DNA from: Sphingomonadales bacterium UBA2683
Lineage (GTDB): Bacteria > Pseudomonadota > Alphaproteobacteria > Sphingomonadales > Sphingomonadaceae
NCBI GenBank assembly: GCA_002354635.1
Contig: DELZ01000002.1
Coordinates: 1 to 64,000 of the forward strand
Length of the DNA: 64,000 nt
Reading direction: 5' to 3'
Part shown: one piece after another, positions 43,192 through 54,295 of the stretch
Position numbering within the stretch: position 1 is the stretch's first letter
Layout of the letters: each line of letters begins with the position of its first letter
Program-made: the position numbers and the translations under genes
Notes under the pieces: generated by a model
The model's database searches: none
What the model was told of the DNA's origin: nothing
The model's input: only the letters and a program-made list of their open reading frames with translations

Positions 43192-45446
43192 CCATGTCCC
43201 CCATACAGATTTCCCGCCGCCACATGCTGCGCTACACTGCCGTCGCGGGCGCTCTGGTCATTACGACGCCGCTGGTCTCCTGTGCCCGCCCGCAGGATAG
43301 CGAGGCAACGGAAACGCCGCGCGGTGAAGCCTTGGCAACCGGACCGTTTGTCGCCATTCGTCCGGACGAATCCGTGTTGATCGGCTTCCCCAATCCGGAA
43401 ATGGGCCAGGGCGTCGATACCGCTCTGGCGATGCTCGTGGCCGAAGAACTGGGCGTGGATTTCGACAATGTGGAAGTCGAGCAGATGCCGCTGGGAATCA
43501 TGCTCGATGACGATGGCAATATCACGTGGAAGAACCTGCCGCAGGGGTCCGGCGGAAGCACCTCGATATCCGGCCATTGGGAACCGCTGCGCAAGGCGGG
43601 CGCGATGGCGCGGATGTTGCTGGTCGCGGCAGCCGCTGGGCAGTGGGCTGTGCCCGCCAGCGAACTGCAAGCAAAGGACGGAAAGGTGTCCCACCGGGCA
43701 TCGAACCGCTCCGCCACATATGGAGAACTGGCGAAGGCGGCCGGTGCGATCGATCTGGGTGACGCCGAGCCGCAACTGATGGCAAAGGACGAGTTCCGGA
43801 TCATCGGCACGCCGCAAAAGATGAAAAACGCCCGCGCCATCGTTACCGGACAGCCGTTGTTCGGGATCGATGCGGAAATTCCCGGCATGCTCCATGCGGT
43901 GGTGGCGCGCTGTCCCTATTTTGACGGTCTGGCGAAAACGGTCGATGACGCTGCGGCGCGCGCGATCCCTGGTGTGCGGGATGTGGTCAAGATCGACCGG
44001 CCGCCGCTGGGTGGCCCCTATGATGTTCAGGCCGAGGGCTATGCCGTGGTTGCAGACAATCTCTGGGCGGCGATGAAGGGCCGCGAGGCGCTTGCAATCG
44101 AATGGGAAAGGGGTCCGTTCGCCGATGAAAGCTCCGCCGGATTCAGGCAGCATTGCGCAGATCTGCTTGACGGCAGGGGCCAGATTGTCCGCAATGACGG
44201 CAATTTCGATGCCGCGGCTGCGGCAGCGGACGAGGTGCACGATGCGACCTACTGGCAACCCTATGTCAGTCACGCGCCGCTGGAACCGCAAAACTGCATC
44301 GCCGATGTCCGGCCCGACGGCGTGGATATCATTGGCCCGATGCAGATGCCGTCCAGCGCCAATCGCGAGGTCGCTGCCGCGCTCGGTATCGAGGACCGGC
44401 TCTCGATTAGCGTCGTGCCGACCCGGCTTGGCGGCGGTTTCGGACGGCGGCTGAGCAGCGACTATGCGGTCGAGGCGGCTCTCGTTTCCAAGGACGTCGG
44501 CAAACCCGTGAAGCTGTTGTGGACCCGCGACGATGACCTGCGCCACGATTTTTTCCGGCCCTCCGGGATGCACCAGCTGAAAGCGGCCTTTGATGCCGAT
44601 GGCAAGCTGACTGCCTGGACCCATCGTCTCGCCAGCGCCTCGAAATATTACCGGCGGCCCAATCTGCCGGAGACCGACTATTGGCAGGCGGAGCTATATC
44701 CCGACAATTTCCCCGGCAATCTGGTCGACAATTACCGGGTCGAATATTTTTCTGCTAAATCCGGTGCGCCGCGCGGCTCGTGGCGAGCACCGGCGCATAC
44801 CGCCAATGCCTTTGTCGTCGAGACCTTTCTCGACGAGATTGCGGCCACGCGACGGGAAGACCCGCTGGCCCTGCGACTGCGGATATTGGGAGAAGACCGT
44901 GAACTGCCCTATGAACAACATGGCGGCCCGACGTTCAATCCGGGCCGGCTGGCCAATGTGCTGAAACTGGCTGCCGAAAAGGGTGACTTCGGACAGAAAA
45001 TGCCAGCGGGGCAGGGACGCGGCATTGCCTGCCACTTTACCTTTGGCGGCTATGTTGCGCAGGTGGTGGATGTGGCCGTGGATGCCAAGGGCAATTTCAG
45101 GGTCCTGAAAGTGGTCGGCGCGGTCGATATCGGACAGGTGGTCAACCCCAATGGCGTCCGGGCCCAGCACGAGGGAGGGATCAACGACGGCCTTTCGACG
45201 GCCTTGCGCCTCGCCATCAATATCGAGGGCGGCCGCGTAACCAACGGCAATTTCGACAGCTACCCGCTGATGAAAATAGCCGATGCGCCGCCGGTCATAG
45301 AGACCCATATTGTCGAGAATGACCATCCGCCAGCGGGTATGGGCGAGATGGGACTGCCACCGCTCGCTCCGGCGCTCGGCAATGCGATTTTCGCCGCGAC
45401 GGGCAAGCGTATCCGCGAACTGCCGATCGCAGATCAGTTGACCTGA
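43188..45446 (+). CDS. Molybdopterin-binding large subunit, isoquinoline 1-oxidoreductase beta-like (IorB)
   Basis: 752 residues. A Tat signal SRRHMLR (residues 9-15) and a lipobox-like LVSC follow the start. Then come IGFPNPEMGQGVDTALAML, QGSGGSTSISGHWEPLRKAG, PTRLGGGFGRRLSSDY for molybdenum cofactor binding and a C-terminal GEMGLPPLAPALGNAIF with the catalytic Glu loop. It oxidises an N-heterocycle or aldehyde at the periplasmic face, electrons passing to the small subunit. ATG at 43188 overlaps the IorA stop; ATG at 43179 is possible. No FAD subunit is present. Confidence 0.93.
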   Translation: MTMSPIQISRRHMLRYTAVAGALVITTPLVSCARPQDSEATETPRGEALATGPFVAIRPDESVLIGFPNPEMGQGVDTALAMLVAEELGVDFDNVEVEQMPLGIMLDDDGNITWKNLPQGSGGSTSISGHWEPLRKAGAMARMLLVAAAAGQWAVPASELQAKDGKVSHRASNRSATYGELAKAAGAIDLGDAEPQLMAKDEFRIIGTPQKMKNARAIVTGQPLFGIDAEIPGMLHAVVARCPYFDGLAKTVDDAAARAIPGVRDVVKIDRPPLGGPYDVQAEGYAVVADNLWAAMKGREALAIEWERGPFADESSAGFRQHCADLLDGRGQIVRNDGNFDAAAAAADEVHDATYWQPYVSHAPLEPQNCIADVRPDGVDIIGPMQMPSSANREVAAALGIEDRLSISVVPTRLGGGFGRRLSSDYAVEAALVSKDVGKPVKLLWTRDDDLRHDFFRPSGMHQLKAAFDADGKLTAWTHRLASASKYYRRPNLPETDYWQAELYPDNFPGNLVDNYRVEYFSAKSGAPRGSWRAPAHTANAFVVETFLDEIAATRREDPLALRLRILGEDRELPYEQHGGPTFNPGRLANVLKLAAEKGDFGQKMPAGQGRGIACHFTFGGYVAQVVDVAVDAKGNFRVLKVVGAVDIGQVVNPNGVRAQHEGGINDGLSTALRLAINIEGGRVTNGNFDSYPLMKIADAPPVIETHIVENDHPPAGMGEMGLPPLAPALGNAIFAATGKRIRELPIADQLT

Positions 45447-45633
45447 CAACCCGGCAATCAGCGCTGGACCTGCCCTGCCGTTCGGCATAGACTCAACCGC
45501 TCGCGGACTTTGATTTCTTCGAGAGTTCTGTCAGGCCCGCCGAGCCTGTTCGGTCATCGGCAACCAGGCTTGCAAGCGACAATTGCGACTCTCCGGACAT
45601 CGTCGTTCGACATGGAAACAGATGGAGGCAAAA

Positions 45634-46041
45634 ATGGGCAATACAGGCAATATCACCGGCTGGATCACCTTTTTCATCGGACTCTACGCCGTCGCCGCCG
45701 GCCTTGGCGAATTTCGCCGACCCGGCTTCTGGGCCAATATGGTACAGGAATTTCGCAACAGCATGGCGCTGCAGTTTCTGACCGGTTTCGTCACTCTGGC
45801 GATCGGCGCCACCATCTATCTGGTCAACCCCTGGAATCCGGACGACCTGCTGTCGATCCTGATCACAGTGCTCGGCGCCTGGATATTCATTGAAGGCGCG
45901 CTGATCCTGGCGGTCGGCGACTGGTTCCTGACCTTTGCCGGCAAGCTGATGGGCGGCGCCAACCGGATCTGGGCCGGCCTCTCGGTCGTAATTGGTCTCG
46001 GCGCCATATTTGCCGCGCTTGTCCGCTTGCAGGCGGGCTGA
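45634..46041 (+). CDS. Hypothetical four-helix membrane protein
   Basis: 135 residues. Four hydrophobic helices (about residues 8-27, 45-63, 70-93 and 110-131). No catalytic motif was recognised. GGAGG five bases before the ATG at 45634 fixes the start; the upstream open frame is not used. Convergent with the monooxygenase-hydrolase gene. Confidence 0.75.
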   Translation: MGNTGNITGWITFFIGLYAVAAGLGEFRRPGFWANMVQEFRNSMALQFLTGFVTLAIGATIYLVNPWNPDDLLSILITVLGAWIFIEGALILAVGDWFLTFAGKLMGGANRIWAGLSVVIGLGAIFAALVRLQAG

Positions 46042-46063
46042 ACGCGGGCGTAATCCGCGCCGC

Positions 46064-48643
46064 TCAGGCCGGTTCCATCACCCTGAAACAGGCGCGCAGG
46101 GCCGCCGCCGCTTCCTGCCGCGCGCCGTTCGCGGTCGGGATCGCGCCGACTGCGGCAAAGGACGTGTGTATCTGTCCCGGATAGTTGACATGGCGCGCCG
46201 AAGTCCCCACCGCAGCCAGCGCATCGGCATAGGCCTTGCCCTGGTCGCGCAGCGGATCAAATTCGGCGGTGATGATGAGCGCCGGCGGCAGTTTCGAAAG
46301 ATCGGCAGCGAGCAATGGCGAAGCCCGGGAATCGGTGCGCTGGGAAGGATCGGCATAGTGGTCCCAGAACCAGTCCATCAGCGCCCGGGTCAGCACGAAG
46401 CCTTCGCCATTGTCGGTCATCGACGGGCTGTCATCGCCGGCATCGACCACCGGCGTGATCAGCACCTGGCCGCGAATTTCAGGACCGCCGGCATCGCGCG
46501 CCAGCTGGCAGACCACGGCGGCCAGATTGCCGCCCGCGCTCCAGCCGCAGACCGCCAGTTCACCGGCAATGCCACCAAGTGATTCGCTATTTTCGGACGC
46601 CCATTGCACCGCAGCAAAGGCATCGTCGACCGCCGCAGGGAAGGGGGCTTCCGGCGCGTGGCGGTAATTGGCGGAGATAATGATACTGTCGGCGTTCGCG
46701 CACAGGTCGCGGCAGAAAGCGTCGTCGGATGTGTGGTCGCCCAGCACCCAGCCGCCGCCGTGGAAATAGACGGTGACGGGATGCGGCCCCGGGCTGTCCG
46801 GCCGGTACAGGCGGTATTCGACCGCACCCTCTGCGCCCGGGAATGTGCCGTCGACCACTGCGCCGACCTCCGGTCCCGGGGGATTGCCCGCGTTCATCGC
46901 AAGCGACATGGCGCGCGCCTCTTCGGGTGACATGCTTTCGAAGGGCGGCAACTCCATGTCGGCCAGCATTTCCAGCAGTCCGACAACATCGGGTTGCTGA
47001 CGCCGGACCAGCCCGTCATGACAACGGTTCCCGCCCGGGCCTTCGAACCGGAATCCCAGATAATCCTGCGCCGCTACATCGTTGCACACCCGGCGATAGG
47101 CCGCGACGCCGCCGACATAGGGCAGGCACACGCGCGGCTTGCCGGGCACGTTGGCGCCCATATACCAGGATTTGGCCTGCGGAAAGAGCGTCATGTCACT
47201 GGTCGCAGTGCCATATTCGACCCAGCCGGTTTCCGCCGTCTCGGTGGGATCGATCATCACCAGATTTTCCCGGTCCATATAGTCGAGGCAATCGGCGATC
47301 CATTCGACATGTTGCTCGATCGACAGGATCATGTTCGACAGCACCGACGGGCTGCCCGGCCCGGTGATCATGAAGAAATTGGGAAAACCCGATACCGTCA
47401 GTCCGAGATAGTTGAGCGGACCATGCGCCCATTTGTCCTTCAGGCTCTGCCCGTTGCTACCCCTGATATCGACGGCCAGCAGCGCACCGGTCATTGCGTC
47501 AAAGCCGGTGGCAAAGACGATCGCGTCAAAGGCGAATGCCTTGTCCTGCGTCGCGATCCCGGTCGCGGTGATCGATGTGATAGGGTTGGCCTTGATATCG
47601 ACGATATCGACATTGTCGCGATTGAATGTCTGGTAATAATTGGTGTCGAGACAGGCGCGCTTGGTGCAGATCGGAAATTCGGTCGGGGTCAATATGTCCG
47701 CGACATTGCTGTCATCGATCACGCTGCGGATCTTGCTGCGGACAAATTGCGCCAGCGTGTCATTGGCCTTCTCGTCGAGCAGCAGGTCGGCAAATTCCGA
47801 CGCGAGATGCGGGATCGCGCCGGTGTCCCAAAGTTCCTCGTAACGCTGCTGCCGTTCTTCCTCGGGCACGGTCAGCGCGAAGTCCATCGCTTCCTTTCCG
47901 GGCACCCCGACCTTGGTCCAGCGTGCCTCTTCCCGGTAATCCTGATAGCGTTTCTTGACTGCCAGCTTTTCGGGCGCGATCGGGCCGTTGCCGGCGGGAA
48001 TCGAATAGTTGGCAGTGCGCTGGAAGACGGTGGTGTGCTCGGCCTGTGCGGCGATCAGCGGGATCGACTGGATGCCCGATGATCCGGTGCCGATAATCCC
48101 GACCGTCTTGCCGGAAAAGTCGACGCCTTCATGCGGCCAGCTGTGGGTGCGGTAAATCTCGCCGGTGAAATTCTCGATGCCGTCGATATCGATATCCTTG
48201 GGTTGCGACAGGCAGCCGGTCGCCATGATGAAGAAACGGCCGCTGACCGTCTCGCCCTGGTCGGTGGTCACGCTCCAGCAGGATGCGTGCTCGTTCCAGA
48301 CCGCCTGTTCGACCCGCGTGCCGAACGTGATGTCGCGGCACAGGTCGAAGCGCTCGGCGACATGCTGCGCGTAGCGGAGGATTTCCGGCTGGGTCGCATA
48401 TTTCTCGCTCCATTCCCATTCCTGCTCGAGATAGGGATCAAAGCTGAACGAATAGTCGATGCTCTCGATATCGCAGCGCGCGCCGGGATAGCGGTTCCAG
48501 TACCAGGTGCCGCCGACATCATCACCGGTTTCGAAAGCGCGGGCGGACAGCCCCATCTGACGGAATTTGTGCAACAGGTATAGGCCGGCAAAGCCTGCGC
48601 CGACAATGATCACATCCAGATTCGGCTTGTTCGGTTCGTTCAT
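46064..48643 (-). CDS. Fused Baeyer-Villiger-type flavin monooxygenase and alpha/beta hydrolase
   Basis: 859 residues. Part 1 (about 1-540): FAD GxGxxG at Gly15-Gly20 (VIIVGAGFAGL), GGTWYWNRYPGARCD, NADPH GTGSSG near 185-190. Part 2 (about 600-859): HSL-type esterase with HGGGW at 628, Ser702 in GWSAGG, Asp796 and His826. The BVMO fingerprint reads FTGEIYRTHSWP at 159-170, with Arg165 where the consensus has His. A ketone-to-ester oxidation followed by ester cleavage in one polypeptide is the expected logic. A palindrome lies 71-90 bp upstream. No frameshift is visible at the joint. Confidence 0.92.
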   Translation of the reverse strand: MNEPNKPNLDVIIVGAGFAGLYLLHKFRQMGLSARAFETGDDVGGTWYWNRYPGARCDIESIDYSFSFDPYLEQEWEWSEKYATQPEILRYAQHVAERFDLCRDITFGTRVEQAVWNEHASCWSVTTDQGETVSGRFFIMATGCLSQPKDIDIDGIENFTGEIYRTHSWPHEGVDFSGKTVGIIGTGSSGIQSIPLIAAQAEHTTVFQRTANYSIPAGNGPIAPEKLAVKKRYQDYREEARWTKVGVPGKEAMDFALTVPEEERQQRYEELWDTGAIPHLASEFADLLLDEKANDTLAQFVRSKIRSVIDDSNVADILTPTEFPICTKRACLDTNYYQTFNRDNVDIVDIKANPITSITATGIATQDKAFAFDAIVFATGFDAMTGALLAVDIRGSNGQSLKDKWAHGPLNYLGLTVSGFPNFFMITGPGSPSVLSNMILSIEQHVEWIADCLDYMDRENLVMIDPTETAETGWVEYGTATSDMTLFPQAKSWYMGANVPGKPRVCLPYVGGVAAYRRVCNDVAAQDYLGFRFEGPGGNRCHDGLVRRQQPDVVGLLEMLADMELPPFESMSPEEARAMSLAMNAGNPPGPEVGAVVDGTFPGAEGAVEYRLYRPDSPGPHPVTVYFHGGGWVLGDHTSDDAFCRDLCANADSIIISANYRHAPEAPFPAAVDDAFAAVQWASENSESLGGIAGELAVCGWSAGGNLAAVVCQLARDAGGPEIRGQVLITPVVDAGDDSPSMTDNGEGFVLTRALMDWFWDHYADPSQRTDSRASPLLAADLSKLPPALIITAEFDPLRDQGKAYADALAAVGTSARHVNYPGQIHTSFAAVGAIPTANGARQEAAAALRACFRVMEPA

Positions 48644-48713
48644 TTTCCACTCCGGTTTGCGCCTCTGCGGGCTTTGACCGGAAGATAGCAGATCGCGATC
48701 CGGGATACCAATG

Positions 48714-48733
48714 CATTTAACTGTCTGGTTAAA
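48714..48733. promoter_or_regulatory. Palindromic operator upstream of the monooxygenase-hydrolase gene
   Basis: ATTTAAC-TGTCTG-GTTAAAT is a perfect 7-6-7 inverted repeat, the size of a TetR site, upstream of the leftward gene starting at 48643. The regulator itself is not in the window. Its TTAAC/GTTAA arms resemble those at 27715, with different spacing. Confidence 0.5.
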
Positions 48734-48834
48734 TTATCGTCACCAGCACCCGGAACGAGAATTGGCATGACATCCGCTGGCCAAGCCTTTACCATCCGGC
48801 CATCCCCGGGGAGTCGCCATCCCATCAAATCTTG

Positions 48835-48935
48835 ATGGGACTCGTAAATGCGTCTGAGAGGCAGGTGTAACGCCCTGCGACCCGCTGAACCTGATCCGGC
48901 CCCGTTGACACGGGCTTACCGGCGGAGGGAGGGAG
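48835..48935 (+). ncRNA. TPP riboswitch (THI element) of thiC
   Basis: Core motifs in order: GGACTCG, CTGAGA (48854-48859), ACCC, AACCTGATC (ACCTGATC 48889-48896) and a terminal GGCGGAGGGA (48921-48930). An enlarged P3-like helix lies between CCGG and TACCGG. Immediately after it GGTTTT/AAAACC (48937-48952) forms a small hairpin that could be the expression switch. Thiamine pyrophosphate binding should lower thiC expression. Confidence 0.93.
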
Positions 48936-48988
48936 CGGTTTTCACCAAAACCCGCCCTCGTTCCGGAATGACAAAGGAACGAAGAAAC

Positions 48989-50899
<1,911 letters not shown>

Positions 50900-50976
50900 C
50901 TGTGATCGGCAGTCGTTTCTATTTGCAATTCTGTAGTAGAACGTATTAAGAACATTGAGTGAGAGGGCTCGATGTT

Positions 50977-52356
50977 ATGAAACGATTAGTATTCTGTTTC
51001 GATGGTACCACCAATAAACTTGCGGCTGTAAATCCAACTAATGTGGTGCTTATGGCAGAGAGCATTTTATCTACTGCTCCTGATGGTACGCCCCAGTTGG
51101 TGCATTATGATGAGGGCGTCGGAACTGGAAAGCTCGATCGCGTTCGGGGAACTCTGTTTGGTGTGGGCTTGGTTACAAATCTGAGGGAAGCCTATCGGTT
51201 TCTGATTTTTAATCATGAACCGGAAGATGAAATTTTTATATTTGGCTTTTCTAGAGGGGCCTTTACAGCTCGCTCGTTTGCAGGATTTGTTCGCCATGTA
51301 GGAATTTTAGACGTTAATAGCGCCAAAGAAATTGATAGAGCTATTGAGCTTTATGAAGCAGCTATGGGTGCTGATGGTGATGATCATTTAGACGCATTAA
51401 AATTTCGCGCTGAACATTCGTCAAAAGTTTGTGTCAGCGAATACGATGAGGACTGGCGTTGTGAGAACGTGGACGGCTTTGTTCAAGAGCAGTCGACAAA
51501 GTTGAATATTAAATATGTAGGTGTTTGGGATACTGTCGGCGCGCTGGGTTGGCCTAATGTCCTCCCGGGTGCGAACTGGCTGAATCGTAATAAAGGGTTC
51601 CATGATGTTCGTCTGACAAGCAAGGTTCATAGCGCACGGCATGCACTGGCAATTGATGAAACTCGAAAATTGTTTCGGCCTACGATTTGGGGAAACGTTA
51701 ACGAGTTGAACTCTGACAAACATATCTCTCCTTATGATGTAGAGGCGCCATATCAGCAGAAATGGTTTCCTGGGGTACACAGCGCAGTGGGCGGAGGCGG
51801 ACCGGAGCGGGGGCTCTCAGATTCGGCGTTTTCGTGGATTTTAGTTGGAGCGCGACGAGCCGGTTTAGCAATAAGTGTGGCAAAAAACTCAAGGGTGTTT
51901 GGCGTTGAACCAAACTATCTCTCTCCACTTCAAAATAACCCCGAGCGCCCTTTTTATGAAAGGGGTGTAATCGGTTGGTTGAATAGAAAACTACTGCACG
52001 CACCTCGGGAAGGTCCAACCGATATCAAAGACGTCAGTGCTTTCGCGTTTCGGCGGTGGTCTCTTAAGGGTTCGGATTTACCTGAAGATCAGGAATATCG
52101 GCCCAAACCTTTGGCACACTTAAGCGACGAGATAGACAAATTGCTTTTGAGGCTTAACAAACCGCGCGCTGATGAGCTTGAAACAAAATCTGTAGATTTG
52201 CATTTGGTTAAGCCTGGAGAAGATCTGCCTACGATTGCAGATAAATATTTCACTGACGCCGGCCGTTCAAACGAAATTTACGAATTAAATCTGGATCTCA
52301 TTGATGATCCACGGGAGATACACCCAAACTGGAAACTTCGTTTGCCTTTGGGTTGA
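50977..52356 (+). CDS. DUF2235 phospholipase-like protein with C-terminal LysM-like region
   Basis: 459 residues, visibly AT-richer than the adjacent thiC. DUF2235 (Tle1-like alpha/beta hydrolase): KRLVFCFDGTTN at the start, YDEGVGTG, the nucleophile FGFSRGAFTAR (G-x-S-x-G/A) and GVWDTVGALG, with VHSAVGGGG for the catalytic His region. The C-terminal 50 residues (LHLVKPGEDLPTIADKYF ... HPNWKLRLP) look like a LysM/peptidoglycan-binding unit. Such proteins are phospholipase effectors in T6SS or cargo of mobile elements, but no T6SS gene is near. Start 50977 is preceded by GAGAGGG. Confidence 0.85.
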   Translation: MKRLVFCFDGTTNKLAAVNPTNVVLMAESILSTAPDGTPQLVHYDEGVGTGKLDRVRGTLFGVGLVTNLREAYRFLIFNHEPEDEIFIFGFSRGAFTARSFAGFVRHVGILDVNSAKEIDRAIELYEAAMGADGDDHLDALKFRAEHSSKVCVSEYDEDWRCENVDGFVQEQSTKLNIKYVGVWDTVGALGWPNVLPGANWLNRNKGFHDVRLTSKVHSARHALAIDETRKLFRPTIWGNVNELNSDKHISPYDVEAPYQQKWFPGVHSAVGGGGPERGLSDSAFSWILVGARRAGLAISVAKNSRVFGVEPNYLSPLQNNPERPFYERGVIGWLNRKLLHAPREGPTDIKDVSAFAFRRWSLKGSDLPEDQEYRPKPLAHLSDEIDKLLLRLNKPRADELETKSVDLHLVKPGEDLPTIADKYFTDAGRSNEIYELNLDLIDDPREIHPNWKLRLPLG

Positions 52357-52554
52357 GGTGATAGTGCACTTAACCCGCCGTCATGTTAAATTAATCCACT
52401 TTCTTTAACATATTACTTTCATATGTTAAGTTTATAGATAATTTATAGGTGGTTTGTTCAGCCTCATCTAAGTGAATTTAAAGAATTCTAATCTGGAAAC
52501 GCTCTATAAATCAATACTTTGATTATCTATCTGCTCACCATAACGACGAGAATT
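52357..52554. other. AT-rich intergenic stretch
   Basis: A 198-bp gap rich in TTTAA runs with no recognisable gene or tRNA. It separates two AT-rich genes, so promoter elements of the second gene presumably lie here. Confidence 0.5.
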
Positions 52555-54105
52555 ATGGTTCAAACAGGCCGACGGGATTTTGAAACTGCCGCAAGGGCGG
52601 CCCTCAATGCTCATGAAGCATCCGAGGTTGTTCGTCGTTATCAACAAGGATTCGGCCGTCCGATAATCTCAACTAAGATGGATAGTTACAGAATAGTCGC
52701 CGTTGGAAAGACAATAAAATGGTCGAAAGGATGGCGGTTTTTTACCGACTTTCTAGTTGATCATCTCAAGGATGTCATTGGGCGGCCATGGGCAATTCAA
52801 GCACAACGGGAAAAAAAGAGCCATCCGATTTTTACGTGGCTTGCAACTATGAGTGATGTTGCGGCAGCAAATCGCGCCACCAATTCGACCGCATTTCTAT
52901 CCAATGGCAAAGGCCACTTAGGAGCGCTTTGGAAACTAGGATATGCTCTTTATCTCATCCAACACAATGATGAACTAGATCCAAAAATCGTAAAACGTTT
53001 ACGTTCACCAGTTTCATTTAGAGCAACCTATCACGAAACACAGATCGCATCTGCCTTTGCTGTTTCGGGATTCAAGATCAAAATGGCCGAAACTGGACGT
53101 ACATCTAAGTCATCTCCCGAATTTTGGGCAGCTCGCAAGAATGGCTTGAGATATGGAGTGGAAGCAAAATGCAAAAATCATTGGAACAGTGCCCCCGATG
53201 TAGATAGCGTCGAATTTCAGAATGAACTGAGGCAATGGATTAGAAATCAACTCTACAACGCCTCAGTTAAGAAGCTTCAAAATGCAATATACTGTTTCGA
53301 ATTGAGTCTTTTTGCTGATTTAGATAAAAATCAATGGAATGCGATTGCCGAACAAATCAAAGCAGTTTTGAAAGAAGCCGAAAGCCTCAAAATAAAGGGA
53401 CAAGCTCCGGTTCCCGCCTATGTAATTGTAACAAACAATGTTGATGTATTGAGAAACCAAGATTTCACCGTAAATCGGGTCGCGATGCTATTTGGATACT
53501 GCATGCAGGATTGGTACGACAACGGTGTTGAAGTAGAAATTGAAACAGCATTTGATAGCCATGACAAGCATCAGGATGTCCATACGGTCTTCAAATGCTT
53601 TGAAGAAATAGATGAAATACCACAGTCTTTTGATGGTACACCTACAATACTGGACGAAAATGGGAATATGATTCCAATGCAAACGCGAGTTGGAAATCGA
53701 ATAGAGTTTCCAGATGCAAATGGCTCACCTCAGGTTGGCCTCATTTACGATATCACCACGGCCAATAATGAGGCTTGGTTGTGTGTCGAAAGTAATGGCG
53801 AGCATCAAATCGTAAAAATGCAATTGGCTCCGCACGAAATTGCGGCTGTCAAAAGGTATGGGGATGCTGTGTTTGGTAAGCCGGAGGAGAAACGAAAAAA
53901 TCTCGAAGGCGATCCGCTTAAGTTCTATGATTGGATCATGTCTGTATTTGAAAATTATGATCGGAAAGCATTGCTAGTGCAAATTCAAAACCATCATGAT
54001 TTCGAGAAGATTTCTGAGCTTCCCGATGACCAATTGCGAATTCGCGCCGCGCGAGAAGTTACAAAGGCCGCAATCGCAACGTCTGGTCGGCCCCGACAAG
54101 TATGA
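52555..54105 (+). CDS. Hypothetical protein with a PD-(D/E)XK-like nuclease motif
   Basis: 516 residues, AT-rich, not recognised as any named family. The region around 161-205 has the shape of a PD-(D/E)XK core: Glu161 in a helix (YHETQIASAFAVSGF), then P188-E189-F190, and V202-E203-A204-K205 with CKNHW after it. Downstream are charged helices (KAVLKEAESLKIKGQ), a beta segment YVIVTNNVDVL, and a C-terminal helical part. A nuclease or restriction role is inference from motif spacing only. Start 52555 is uncertain, as the ribosome site is weak. A TTG start at 52519 exists. Confidence 0.7.
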   Translation: MVQTGRRDFETAARAALNAHEASEVVRRYQQGFGRPIISTKMDSYRIVAVGKTIKWSKGWRFFTDFLVDHLKDVIGRPWAIQAQREKKSHPIFTWLATMSDVAAANRATNSTAFLSNGKGHLGALWKLGYALYLIQHNDELDPKIVKRLRSPVSFRATYHETQIASAFAVSGFKIKMAETGRTSKSSPEFWAARKNGLRYGVEAKCKNHWNSAPDVDSVEFQNELRQWIRNQLYNASVKKLQNAIYCFELSLFADLDKNQWNAIAEQIKAVLKEAESLKIKGQAPVPAYVIVTNNVDVLRNQDFTVNRVAMLFGYCMQDWYDNGVEVEIETAFDSHDKHQDVHTVFKCFEEIDEIPQSFDGTPTILDENGNMIPMQTRVGNRIEFPDANGSPQVGLIYDITTANNEAWLCVESNGEHQIVKMQLAPHEIAAVKRYGDAVFGKPEEKRKNLEGDPLKFYDWIMSVFENYDRKALLVQIQNHHDFEKISELPDDQLRIRAAREVTKAAIATSGRPRQV

Positions 54106-54295
54106 TTTGAATTACGGTTACACAATCACGGGTTACGGTGACAGCTGACTAAACGCACAAGAATAGAGCCACGCTGACAGCGCCCTTTTCCCTAAGCCAG
54201 AACTTAAAGCCAAGCCGACACCACCCTTTATTTCCGCCCCCACGCCGGTGTAATGGAACACGATCCCCAATACCCATCGCCCCAGGAGCCACGCC

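Noticed and set aside
43128..44624. Long open frame antisense to the molybdenum hydroxylase
   Set aside because: Shadow frame; IorB on the plus strand is complete.
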